The notes under the pieces were generated by a model, which saw only the letters and a program-made list of their open reading frames with translations, was not told the origin of the DNA and did no database searches. The translations under genes were made by a program, and so were the position numbers. Shown here in pieces: positions 10,191-20,792 of a DNA stretch of 64,000 nt; position 1 is the stretch's first letter; every line of letters begins with the position of its first letter. The DNA comes from Narthecium ossifragum (taxonomy: Eukaryota > Streptophyta > Magnoliopsida > Dioscoreales > Nartheciaceae), in the NCBI GenBank assembly GCA_963920575.1, contig OY986967.1, positions 19,386,094 to 19,450,093 on the forward strand. The letters run 5' to 3'.

Positions 10191-11370
10191 TGATAGGTGC
10201 AACCAATGCAGAATAACAGCCAAACATCCACTTTATCCTTGAATTCCTATCCAGAATAAAAAAAGATAAAATGGGATTCCTATCCCGGGTTCAGCGTCCT
10301 TATCTGGGATTCAAGCGAACATCATAATAAAATTCACATTATAATATTAATGAAACAAGAATATATTATTAATTAAATTATATGCATTATCATATTATAT
10401 ATATTATCAAACTATTAAATAATTGATTAAAATCAAGGGGAGTATTATATACATTATCATATAATTAATTAAACTACTAATATGTCCCATAAAATTTTTA
10501 GTGAAAAAAACTTATTTTATATTATTTATGTTAAAATAATATAAAATAAGTTCTGGAAATTTTATGGGACATATTGGTGGATACATTGATGTGTATAATC
10601 ATGTCACGTCACCATACTATACCATGTGACGATGTGACCATTCTTCACGTCCGTCATTGATGAAGGCCACGTATACGTCGCTAGCGGCCACGGCGCGGGC
10701 GCTGACAAGAGCCCTCAACACCGCCGAGCCATACGATTCGATGAAAAACGAACGGATATCGATACTGACGATGACGAAAGAGTCCAACGAAGATGGCAAT
10801 AACCAAGCATTGATATGAAAGGGAATCACTGGTGGAGGCGTCATACAACACTGGAGGGTTGAAAGTATTATATTTTATTATAATATATTCATGTTGATTA
10901 TATTGAATATTTATACAGAAATTAAGGTGAATATATGTATGATAATATTAATAAAACATGAAAATATTATTAATTAAATTATATACTTTATCATATTATT
11001 AAATAATTTATTAAAATCAAGATGAATATTATATGCATTATCATATTCCTAATTAAACTATCAATATGTCCAATAAAAAAATTCAAAACTGAAATTTACT
11101 TTTCACCTAAACAATCTCTATTCTTATTCCATCTCTTTTATCTAAACACCATTTTCTTATCTTAAAGAATCATTACTTCCTTATCCTTACTTTTCAACCA
11201 AACACCAAAATGAATCATCTTTATGTCACAACTCATCCTACATACTAATGCCTATCCTCTCTAAACCCAAAAACTTGACACAACCAAACGGTATCATTAT
11301 GTTCATATTTATATAAAGAAGAAAATATTCTAACCAAATTCCAATTCCCAGGTCCGCGCTTAATTCCAGG
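10191..11370. other. AT-rich noncoding stretch with hairpin
   Basis: No gene seen. At 10481-10577 an almost perfect inverted repeat occurs: the left arm tatgtcccataaaattttta and an aaacttattttatattatt block mirror the right arm around a short tatgtt loop. This could be a tiny foldback MITE or a small-RNA-type hairpin. At 10617-10844 a more GC-rich patch (cgctagcggccacggcgcgg) may be a gene scrap, but no family is recognisable. Confidence 0.5.
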
Positions 11371-11921
11371 TAGGGATGGCAAAATTGACCGCCCCGCTGG
11401 ATAACCGACCCGATCCGCACCGATGGGGACGGGTATGGTATAGATTTTTTACCCGTGGATACGGGTATGGTTTTCCAATTTAAAATCCGCGCAGGTACGG
11501 GGCGGATTATGGTATTGGGTAATATCCGCCCCGCTATCCGCCTCGTCCTGCATATCCGCCCCGCCCCGCCACTAAATGTTGGTTTGGTGGATTTTAAAGA
11601 GTCTATTTTTATAATAATACTCTAATAAAGACTAATTGTTGATGAGTGTTTGGTGGATCTAGATTTTAGAGACCGAATGTTGATGATAGTTTGGTGGATT
11701 TAGATTTAGATTTTAGAGGCTTAATGCTAATTGAATGGTTTTTTTAGGTTTTGCGGATAACCGCGGATTGCGGGTAATATCCGCGTACCCGCGGGGATGG
11801 TTATGGTCCGCGATCCCCATTATTCGCGCGGGGACGGGGCGGTTATGGTATGGGCGGAGGAGTGCGGGGACGGATATGGTATTTCCAATATCCGCCCCGA
11901 TCCGCCCCGTTGCCATCACTA
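11371..11921. mobile_element. Non-autonomous hAT element, 551 bp
   Basis: The ends are tagggatggcaa... and ...ttgccatcacta, inverted repeats of hAT type, and the element is flanked by a perfect 8-bp duplication attccagg (11363-11370 and 11922-11929). The subterminal regions are full of gggcggata and gggtatggt motifs in both orientations, as in many plant hAT MITEs. No transposase. The same superfamily supplied the larger element at 26944-30714. Confidence 0.9.
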
Positions 11922-11929
11922 ATTCCAGG

Positions 11930-12674
11930 ACATAATTTCCACTATGATTATACCAACCATAGAATTGGAGGATTGCCGGCAAATAACACTAATTTTTATT
12001 TCACCTTAAATCCTTTTATTCCCAAAATCCAACCGAACAGGGTTTGACTTAACATGAAATGGAAAATTTCGGTTAGTCAAAGCCCCATTTCCGATTTGGT
12101 ATCCATAAAAACTGAGATTTGGTTGGAATAGTTGAATTAAAGTTTGATTTCATTTTAACATAAAAATGAATGTAGAAAATAATCACTTTATATTATTGAA
12201 TCAAGAGACACATGCATGTATTTTTATGGCACAAATATCTAAGCACATCTGTCTAATACGTATAACACGAATCCTAATATATATAGTTGCAACACGAATC
12301 CATATATAAATATTATTGTGCACATAAAACGTAACTCAAGTACATATCTCGGACGCATGACACGAATCAAGGCATATATGCATATGATAGTTAAACCCAA
12401 ATACTAATGTAAACTATAAAATATAATAGATGATGTGAATCTTGAGACGCGTACACATCAACATATTCATGATAAGAACCTCGATGCATCTAGACATTAA
12501 AAGTATCATAAAATGAAAATGAAATCCTCAATTCCCTAACATAAGGACCATTTTGGTATCTTATACTAAAATTCTTTCTCTACTCTTGTCATCCTACTTT
12601 TTACAATAAAACACTATTTTTCTATCGCAAGTAATCAGTACTGATTCATCTCTATTATTATTCTTCCACGTCAA
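11930..12674. other. AT-rich noncoding stretch
   Basis: No gene is visible. Sequence of the type ...attcgtgtctcaagattcatg... resembles blocks at 9780-10130 and 19020-19150, so this is repeat-derived DNA. Duplication copy B begins at its right edge. Confidence 0.4.
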
Positions 12675-13286
12675 AGTTTTGGCTTGATGATCGCCGGCTT
12701 GCTTTCATGTTTTTAAGTCGATGATCAAAACGGGTTCGGACTCATTAACCCACTAAGGCACATTGGCCAGCTAGGCCTCTGCATTGCACACGCCAGCTGT
12801 TTGTGTGCACAAATACTTATTGTTTATAGAGCTATCATCTGTTCTACTGGTTAATCCTTTACTAGCGGCCAATACTTTCTCCCGGAATATTCTACCAAAA
12901 TTCTTCTAGATCAATTGGGCACCTAGCATACTATAATTTGATGTTTTGTCTGACATGCAAAAAGTTTTACCTGGTCAATACTTGCTCCCGAAAGATTCTA
13001 CCAACGTTCTTCTAAATTGTGTCTCCATGTTTTGTCTTAATTTTAGTGAACATCAACAAATCTTTTTTCGTTGTTCTCATAGAATATGTTAATACTCTAA
13101 GAGGCCATTTGGCTAACGACATTCTAGTGAAGTTTAGTTAAAAAATTAGGATAAATCAATAATAATTGCTTTGAATAGAAAAGGAGTGTTTGTATTTCAA
13201 ATGTAGAGTACAGATAAATATAGTTTATTATTTTTTTTCTTTTTTAATTTTATGGTTATATAGTTGAACATAATATTTCACTTATA

Positions 13287-13370
13287 TTTTTGATATGAGG
13301 ATTTTCTTAATCCTTCATCTTCGATCTCATTGATTCTTTTTCTTAATATAGCATCTATTTGCATAGGCCA
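13287..13370 (-). pseudogene. Caulimovirid zinc-finger scrap, copy B
   Basis: Counterpart of 3715-3800 with a few substitutions, matching the zinc-finger tail of the pararetrovirus at 31370-31455. It is too short to encode anything; its value is as a marker of the pre-duplication arrangement. Confidence 0.55.
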
Positions 13371-13689
13371 AGCCTTTACCAAATGCCAAATTCATGGAGA
13401 AACCTGAATAAATATAATTCACTAGAATAAAGGCAAAGGAAAATATTCTTATGATAATACTCCAATAAATTTAATCTCAAAACATGAAGAAATCTTTCAT
13501 GAATTTACCTCAAGGGCTAACGATAAAGGTCATATTTTTGAACTCAACAATGCAGATATAGTGAAAAAAATGCCGTACTTTTCACCAAGATTGCTTCCGA
13601 AATAATCCGACATTGATAAATATGATGCATCATTGATGAATGATTCTGAAAATTGAGACGTAGATATTTGAATAATCCTACTTTCACAA

Positions 13690-15750
13690 GATTCATTCAG
13701 GGTTCAACAAGCAATCGATATTTCACGATCAAAGGTGTAGTATTGTTTGTAGTAGTGGTCCTTATATCTCGTATTAACAATCGAAAGATAGTCGAAAGAA
13801 AAAATCTCTATTTGATGGGGCTTCTTCCTATACCTATGAATTCCATTGGACCCATAAATGAGACATTGGAAGAATCGTTTTGGTCTTCCAATATTAATAG
13901 GTTGATTGTTTCGCTCCAATATCTCCCAATAAAGAAAAAGTGTATCATGCCTGAATCTAACCGGGGTTTGCGGTGGTGAAGGAACTGGATCGGAAAAAGA
14001 GGGATTCTAGTTGTAAGATAGCTAATGAGACCGTAGCTGGAATTGAGATCTCGTTCAAAGAAAAACATAGCAAATATCTGGAGTTTCTTATTTTATCCTA
14101 TACGGATGATCCGATCCACAAAGACCGTCATTTGAAATTGTTTGATTGTCTTTCTCCGAGGAAGAAGCGAACCATAATCAACTTGAATTCGGGACAACTA
14201 TTCAAAATCTTAGGAAAAGACTTGATTTGTTCTCTCCTGTCTGCTTTTCATGAAAAAAGACCTATTGAAGGGGAGGGTTTCTTCAAACAATAAAGAGCCG
14301 GGGCAACTATTCAATCAAATGATATTGAGTATGTTTCACATCTCTTCTCGAGAAACAAGTGGGGTATTTCTTTACAAAATTATACTCAATTTCATGTGGC
14401 AATTCCGCCAAGATCTTTGTTAGTTAGTGGAAGAATCAACACGAATCAGATTTTTTGAGGAAGATATCGAGAGAGAATTTAGTTTGGTTAGACAATATGT
14501 GGTTGGTAAACAAGGGTCGGTTTTTTAGTAAGGTACGAAATGTATTGTCAAATATTCAATATGATTCCACTAGATCTATTTTCGTTCAAGTAACGAATTC
14601 TAGCCAATGGAAAGGATCTTCAGATCCAGAGATCATTTCGATTCCATTAGAAATGAGGATTTAAAATATCACACAGTGATCGATCAAACAGGGATTCAAC
14701 AACTAAAAGAAAGATCGATTCTTTGGGATCCTTCCTTTCTTCAAACGAAATGAGCAGAGATAGAATCAGATCGATTCCTTAAATGCCTTTTTGGATCTTC
14801 CTCAATGTCTAGATTATTCACGGAACGTGAGAAGCATCCGGAAGAAATCAAAGAATTTCTTGGGAATCCTACAAGATCAATTCATTCTTTTTTCTATAAA
14901 AGATGGTCAGAACTTCATCGGGGTTCGAATCCTACTGAGAGGTCCAGTAGAGATCTTCTAAAGTTTTGAAGAAAGAACAAGATGTGTTTTTTGCCCCTTC
15001 CAGGCGATCGAAAAATAAAGAAATGGTTGATATATTAAAGATAATTGCGTATTTATAAAATACCATCACAATTCATCAGATTCGGGATGTGATACAAACC
15101 GGATATGGATAGTTCTAATAAGATTTCATTCTTGAACAAAAATCCATTTTTGGATTTCTTTCATCTATAATCGAGCCAGGTCTAGTGTAACGCATACCGG
15201 AACAAAGGAAGGTATGCGTTACACCATGATTTTGAATCGAAAGAGAGATTTCAAGAAATGACAATCTATTCACTCTATCAATAAACGAGCCAGGTCTGGT
15301 GTATCATACAGGATTTGCCTTTTCTATTGATTCCCTACGGATTGGATAAAAAAAAATGTTCGGATCTACTGCAGGACTGATTTTGGAAGATCCAAAACTT
15401 AAACAACGGTATTTGCTAGCAACATAATGGAGGTGGTTAATAAATATAGATTGATCTGAGATCTGATTCAAATTCAATATAGAAGCTATGGGTACAAAAC
15501 AAATCTATCGAATCGATTCTTTTTAATGAATAGATCTGATCACAATGGTTTTGATCCTCTTATTTCTTGAACCGAGAGATCCCTGAATCAAGATCCTGAT
15601 TCATATAGATATAAATGGGAGCAAGAATTTCCAAGAACATTTGGTACATTTCGGTTCTAAATGGAACAACCATTTTTATTTTCAAGTAGTGATGGATTGG
15701 TCCGAGGCTATCGTCAAACAAGATTTGTATAAGTCACTTTGTTTCGTTTT
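13690..15750 (+). pseudogene. ycf2: Nuclear plastid DNA: ycf2 fragment, copy B, 5' part
   Basis: It covers the same ycf2 segment as copy A, from [12 protein letters not shown] to [15 protein letters not shown], with the [12 protein letters not shown] stretch intact. Readable frames are 13653-13979, 13973-14293 and 14455-14664. A one-base shift separates the first two (NRGLRW / [14 protein letters not shown]) and stops end the rest, so it is non-functional. A small local duplication gives a repeated tatgcgttacac block near 15188-15222. Confidence 0.9.
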
Positions 15751-16278
15751 GGGTCTATTTGGTTGCTCAGGACTAGGTGAAGTGGAGTCAATTTCTGGAG
15801 TGTTGACTTTTGCAAAGTGAAATCATGTGAAGTGACCTGTCAGTTTTTGCTGTTTGATTGGTGTTGAAGTAGTCCTCAAAATTGTGAATTTAGGCTCACA
15901 ACACAGCCTATTCTAACGAAATCAGGGATGCTCGCATGAGATGAGAGGAACTTTGGACCCTAAATCAGCCGGAGAACCCAAGATCCAAAGGCTAGGGGAG
16001 AAAGGGGGGCGAAGAACCCTAGCCCAATGGCTTTCGAAGTCACAGGACTGGCATCTATTGAATGAGGGAGTAAATGAGCATTAATTTCAATCCCGTCCCA
16101 CTCCACTCGACCGACTCTGGCCCTTTTTTGGTCATAGTCAAATGACTAACTTGAGGCCTTTTTAGGAGTGCAGTCCCCTCACTCGCTCTAATTAACGGTC
16201 CAATCAAATAGCCTCAATTGGAAGGAGTGATGCTAGTCCACCCACGCCAGCCTCCATTCCTAACAACCAAAACACCCC
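15751..16278. mobile_element. Tourist-like MITE inside ycf2 insert, copy B
   Basis: A 528-bp counterpart of 6146-6677. Left end gggtctatttggttgctcagg; right end reverse complement ggggtgttttggttgttagg; flanks TTTT. The shared insertion point shows that it entered the ycf2 DNA before the duplication. Confidence 0.75.
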
Positions 16279-17033
16279 TTTTGCCCAAGTGATTTCTTGT
16301 TTTCCCCAGGTCACTTCCCTTTTTGTTTGTGAGTAGCAGGATACACCCCCCATCGAGACAATTGGATCACACGAATTCCTATTTATCAATGATATCCCAC
16401 GATCGAGACAATTGGATGAATCCCGTAAAACCATTTCATAGAAGTTCATTGATATCTTCTTTTTATAAAGCAAATCGACTTCGATTCTTGAATGATCCAC
16501 CACACTTCTGGTTCTATTGTTAACAAAAGATTCCCTTTTTATGTGGAAAAGACCCATATCAATAATTATGATCTTACATATGGACAATTCCTCAATACCT
16601 TGTTCATTCGCAACAAAATCTTTTCTTTATGCGTCACTAAAAAAAACATTTTCTTTTGGAGAGACGATTTCACCAATCACGTCACAGGCATTTGACATAT
16701 TCATACCTAATGATTTTCCAATTTCATCCGATCCAATCATTCATAGAGCTATTTACTCGATCACATACATTTCTGCAACACCTCTAATAGAGGAACAAAT
16801 AGCCGATTTTGAAAGAACTTATTGTCATCCTCTTTCATATATGAATCTATCTGACTCAGAGGGGAAGAACTTGCATCAGTATCTCAATTTCAATTCAAAC
16901 ATGGGTTTGATTCACACTCATATACTGAGAAATATTTACCATCTAGAAAGAGGAAAAATCAGAGTCTTTGTCTAAAGGAATGCATTGAGAAACGACAGAT
17001 GTATAGGACCTTTGAACAAGATAGGGCTTTGCC
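16279..17033 (+). pseudogene. ycf2: ycf2 fragment, copy B, after MITE
   Basis: It resumes in the FLSK-repeat of ycf2 and, after an internal deletion, continues with [58 protein letters not shown] and [20 protein letters not shown], ending near MYRTFEQD. Frames are split by stops and shifts (for example after HFWFYC). This segment is missing from copy A. Confidence 0.9.
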
Positions 17034-17916
17034 GAAGAAGTTGATGCAAGCTTTGTTGGCACAGAAAGGAGTAATTTTTGAACATAGACATCCAAATGAC
17101 AATGTCAAATCTATGCCAAGTGTATAATTAAAAATGTAAGAACTCTAAGAAAATGGAGTCTGACACTTATAAAGTCGTTCAAATAAAGATTGACAAAGAA
17201 ATTGAAACCTATAATCACTGGGACTACAAAAATGCAATCTGCCATGTTTTCTTGTTTCATAATTCTAAATAAAAACATACTTGGTCCTTTAAGTTATGTC
17301 TCAAAATCCTCAAAATATCTGTCCATCCACTTGGTTCTATTATTGGTGGTCCAAGATTGGAGATGATATGACAATATTATCAGAACCAATTGTAAATTTA
17401 TACAATTAATGGCTAGAATCTCACTCGTGATTCACTATATAAGTGAAGAAATTTTTGAAGGATCATATCATGATTCCTGTTACCCACGTTTCAAAAGAAA
17501 ATTTCACATCAAATGGTGAGAAAAAATTGATGTCAACAAAAAGGTTAAAGAAATTATGAAAATTATTCAAAAGAATCAAGAATACTTAATCAGATTCTCT
17601 TAGATTCATGCAGAGAATCCTTTTACCTGAGTTTTGAAATGATCTACTTTAAGAAAAACTTCTATCTAATAAAGGATCAACCATAAGGCTAGTCCTAATA
17701 ATACCGGCGGCCAGAGGCCATAGTTAGGGCCAAATCATCAACACCAATCGGATGACTACAAGAACATCTAACACAAAGTGGAGCCCATAAGATTAAAATG
17801 TTAGAAATCACAACAGAAATATAATTGCAGTCAAAAATCAAATTTAGAATAGTGCCAAATAATACACAAATATTACAAAATAATAACTACATAGTGAAAT
17901 AAAATATAATTCAACT
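17034..17916 (+). other. Possible decayed coding sequence
   Basis: Between about 17150 and 17600 the plus strand gives protein-like pieces when frames are switched: HWDYKNAICHVFLFHNSK, then tryptophan-rich WWSKIGDDMTILSE and CYPRFKRKFHIKWW. The spaced aromatic pattern resembles parts of caulimovirid polyproteins or plant transposon proteins, but I cannot assign it. Many stops and shifts; not a gene. The remainder to 17916 is plain AT-rich DNA. Confidence 0.3.
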
Positions 17917-18675
17917 ATGAATCAGCAGCTTTTATTGTCATTTGAAAGAAGTGAATACCGCATGTTGGACTCCATTTTCTATAAATATCTGAGTAACGAA
18001 GGGAGCTCTCAGCACTTAGCAGATCTCTTTTCAACTCTTCTAGAAGCCCTTATAAGATCATTTCATCTATTTTGTAAAATCTGTTACATATATACGAAAG
18101 AAGATTCTCCTCGATTTTGTAAAATCTCAAATATAATATATACATGAATGAAGATTCCCTAGAGGAGATACCGGATTACTCGTGAACATCTAAATTTTTA
18201 AGTACATTTTAGTTTTTAATTTTCAAATTCGTACATTTTAGTTTCCTCATTCACTTTTTTGTCTTCAAATTCGCTCTCTTAATTATTAAAATACTTACAA
18301 ATTTAGACTCCCATCAGGGATTAAGAGTTTCTCCTTTGGAGAAAAACATAAATTTATACGTATTTTAATTTGTACTTTACATTCGTACTTTTTAGTTTTC
18401 AAATTCGTACTTCACTTCCGTCCATTTTAGTTCTCATTCACCTTTTGTCTTCAAATTTGCACTCTTAATTGTTAAAATACTTACACTCCCATGAGCGATT
18501 AAGATTTTATAAAATAAACAAAGTAATCTTACAGGGGAAGTAGAGGAAAAGCTAAACAGAGATCTATCAAGTGCTAAGTGCATATAGATAGTATTTTTAT
18601 AGAAGAGGGAGTCGAACAAACCAACACCAGCTTCTTTCTGTCTTTCAAATGTTAACAAAAAACAGCTGATTAATA
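17917..18675. repeat. Inverted repeat with ~150-bp arms
   Basis: The left arm (17917-18055) and the reverse complement of the right arm (about 18523-18675) align along their length: atgaatcagcagctttt against attaatcagctgtttttt, then catttgaaag, ttggactccattttctataaa against ttcgactcccttcttctat-type sequence, and cacttagcagatctctttt against a cacttgatagatctctgttt block. Between them lie two direct copies of a ~145-bp AT-rich unit (about 18185-18330 and 18365-18508). This could be a foldback transposon or a source of hairpin RNA. No clear target duplication. Confidence 0.6.
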
Positions 18676-20009
18676 ACTGAATTGTTTTTTAGTTTCCCAT
18701 GTAGTTGATATTCTGCACTATTTGACATTATTTACATACTATTTGACACTATTCCAATTTTTATTTTTGATAACAATTGTAATTTTTCTATCATGATTTT
18801 TTAACATTTTGGTTTTGTGAGCTCCACCACCGCTTAGTATGCTATACGTCCTTGCAATTGTATAATACACTACATTATATAAAAATATACTATACATTCT
18901 TGATTACATTATATATATAATAAGATTATAATATACTAACATAATATGATATAATATATTATAAAATAATATATGCATAAATATTACATATATATGTTTC
19001 AATATTCGTGTCTCACATCTCAAGATTCGTGCCTAAATACATCTCGAGATTAGTATTATACCTCTTATGTTGTATCAATTTACAGCATAATTCATGACCC
19101 AATTATATTATACATGTGTCTCGGGATTAATGACACGCGTCTTGGGTTTCAAAACATAATAACATAAATGTATTTATTTTTATATTCATATTTGTGTAAA
19201 AATAAACTTTAAATTTAATTAGTTACTTAATACATTTTAACCCCACCTAAACACTACCCAATCCCAATGCCCACCTTGAATTGAGGATTTGACCGGTAAG
19301 TATATGCCCCGCTTATTCCATAGGGGTTCTCGTCTCCAAAATGGGAATAAATAATACTTATTTTAGAATAAACATCACTTATTCCCCCCCCCCCAACCAA
19401 ACAGCACCTAAGTTGGGATTATTATTCTAATGATGTTCCGGTGGTAGTCAGTAGAAAAATAAAAATAAATCAATAATGATTGCTTAAAATATAAAAATAA
19501 TATTTGAATATTAAAAGTCAAATATGAAAAGAGATAATTTCTTTATATAAAATATCAAAATTGCCCTTAAATTACATGTAAGGATTGATGTTTTTATTAT
19601 AATTTTCAACATCTCCATGTATCGAAATTCATACAACTATGCTAATATATGCATGCGTCTCAAGATTCATATCACAATATGTTACAGATTTGCATCACAA
19701 TTCGTATCCCAACTATATTATATTATGTATATGTGCACTAAAATTTGTCACATCCCTGATTCACGCTCGAACTACGGTATATACCTGAGCCACAATCATC
19801 TTAACACATCACGAGATTAATGATGCATGAACAAAATACATGTTTTTATACTCATATATATGTATAAAAAAAATCAAAATTCATGTCATGCATATCGAAG
19901 TTCGTGCCTAAACTACGGCATCCACTCGTGCCTCGAGATTCATGGAATAATTATATTAACAGTCTCAAAAAAGTAACCATAGTGGGCATGCTTAGTTTCC
20001 GGATAGATG
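18676..20009. other. AT-rich noncoding stretch, part of duplication
   Basis: No gene. From 19160 it matches copy A (6783-7052, then 9577-10190). It contains the empty target site attattattc at 19418-19427 and a run of 11 C at 19385-19395 that is prone to sequencing error. Confidence 0.6.
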
Positions 20010-20209
20010 NNNNNNNNNNNNNNNNNNNNNNNNNNNNNNNNNNNNNNNNNNNNNNNNNNNNNNNNNNNNNNNNNNNNNNNNNNNNNNNNNNNNNNNNNNN
20101 NNNNNNNNNNNNNNNNNNNNNNNNNNNNNNNNNNNNNNNNNNNNNNNNNNNNNNNNNNNNNNNNNNNNNNNNNNNNNNNNNNNNNNNNNNNNNNNNNNNN
20201 NNNNNNNNN
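20010..20209. other. Assembly gap, 200 N
   Basis: Exactly 200 N, probably a scaffold join of nominal length. It cuts duplication copy B, so true distance and content here are unknown. Confidence 0.99.
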
Positions 20210-20792
20210 CAGCCTAACGACGTCTGCTGGTTTGAACTAAATTGCTAAGTTTTGAAATTATAGGATAGTTTTATGTGATTTTAAAAGATGAGAATAGTAG
20301 AATGCTAAACCTTAAAATTACTAGATATCATAGTGTTTTTTGGCCAACAAAATATTCACACGGACGGTAGTAAATTCAAACAAAACACGCCAATGTGCCT
20401 TGCCCATATGTCTCCTATCTGCTATCCTATGCTCTGCAGAATGTTTAGAGGACATGGTTAGGCCATGATTGGTCTAGTTGGCCAGTTGTCCCTTCGTCAA
20501 CATGCTCTGCCAATGGATCTCATCCTATCTGAACACAAGCCCGCACTGGGCCAGCTATAAAAAATCCAAAATCCATTGGACACACCAGGTATGGCTGAAT
20601 TGGAGAAAACTCAACTACATTGTGAATATATAACCCGACAAAATTGCAACTATTTTCTCCATGTTACAAAAGAAATATCTGAAAGCCCGATATCAATGGC
20701 AACAATATTCACCAGTCCCCTCCAAAAAAAACCATGACTTGAATAAGAGCATGCCTTAGCTTAAATTTTTTTTTGATGAGCATTGGAGATAT
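20210..20792. other. Downstream region of eIF3m
   Basis: No coding signal. Because eIF3m is on the minus strand, the part next to 20793 is its 3' untranslated region and terminator. On that strand the stop is followed by an A-rich tract about 10-25 bp on (complement of 20767-20776), which could be part of the polyadenylation context. Confidence 0.5.

Larger units (their letters stand above)
12675..20009 (+). repeat. Segmental duplication, copy B
   Basis: Direct-orientation counterpart of 3082-10190. It keeps more of the ancestral content: the 12-residue ycf2 stretch lost from copy A, a further 750 bp of ycf2 after the MITE, and 2.1 kb of other sequence before the shared block at 19160. It preserves the uninterrupted target site for the Mutator-like element at 19418-19427. 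The right edge is hidden by the assembly gap at 20010. Confidence 0.85.

Noticed and set aside
19883..20248. Protein across the N gap
   Set aside because: The frame consists of unknown bases.
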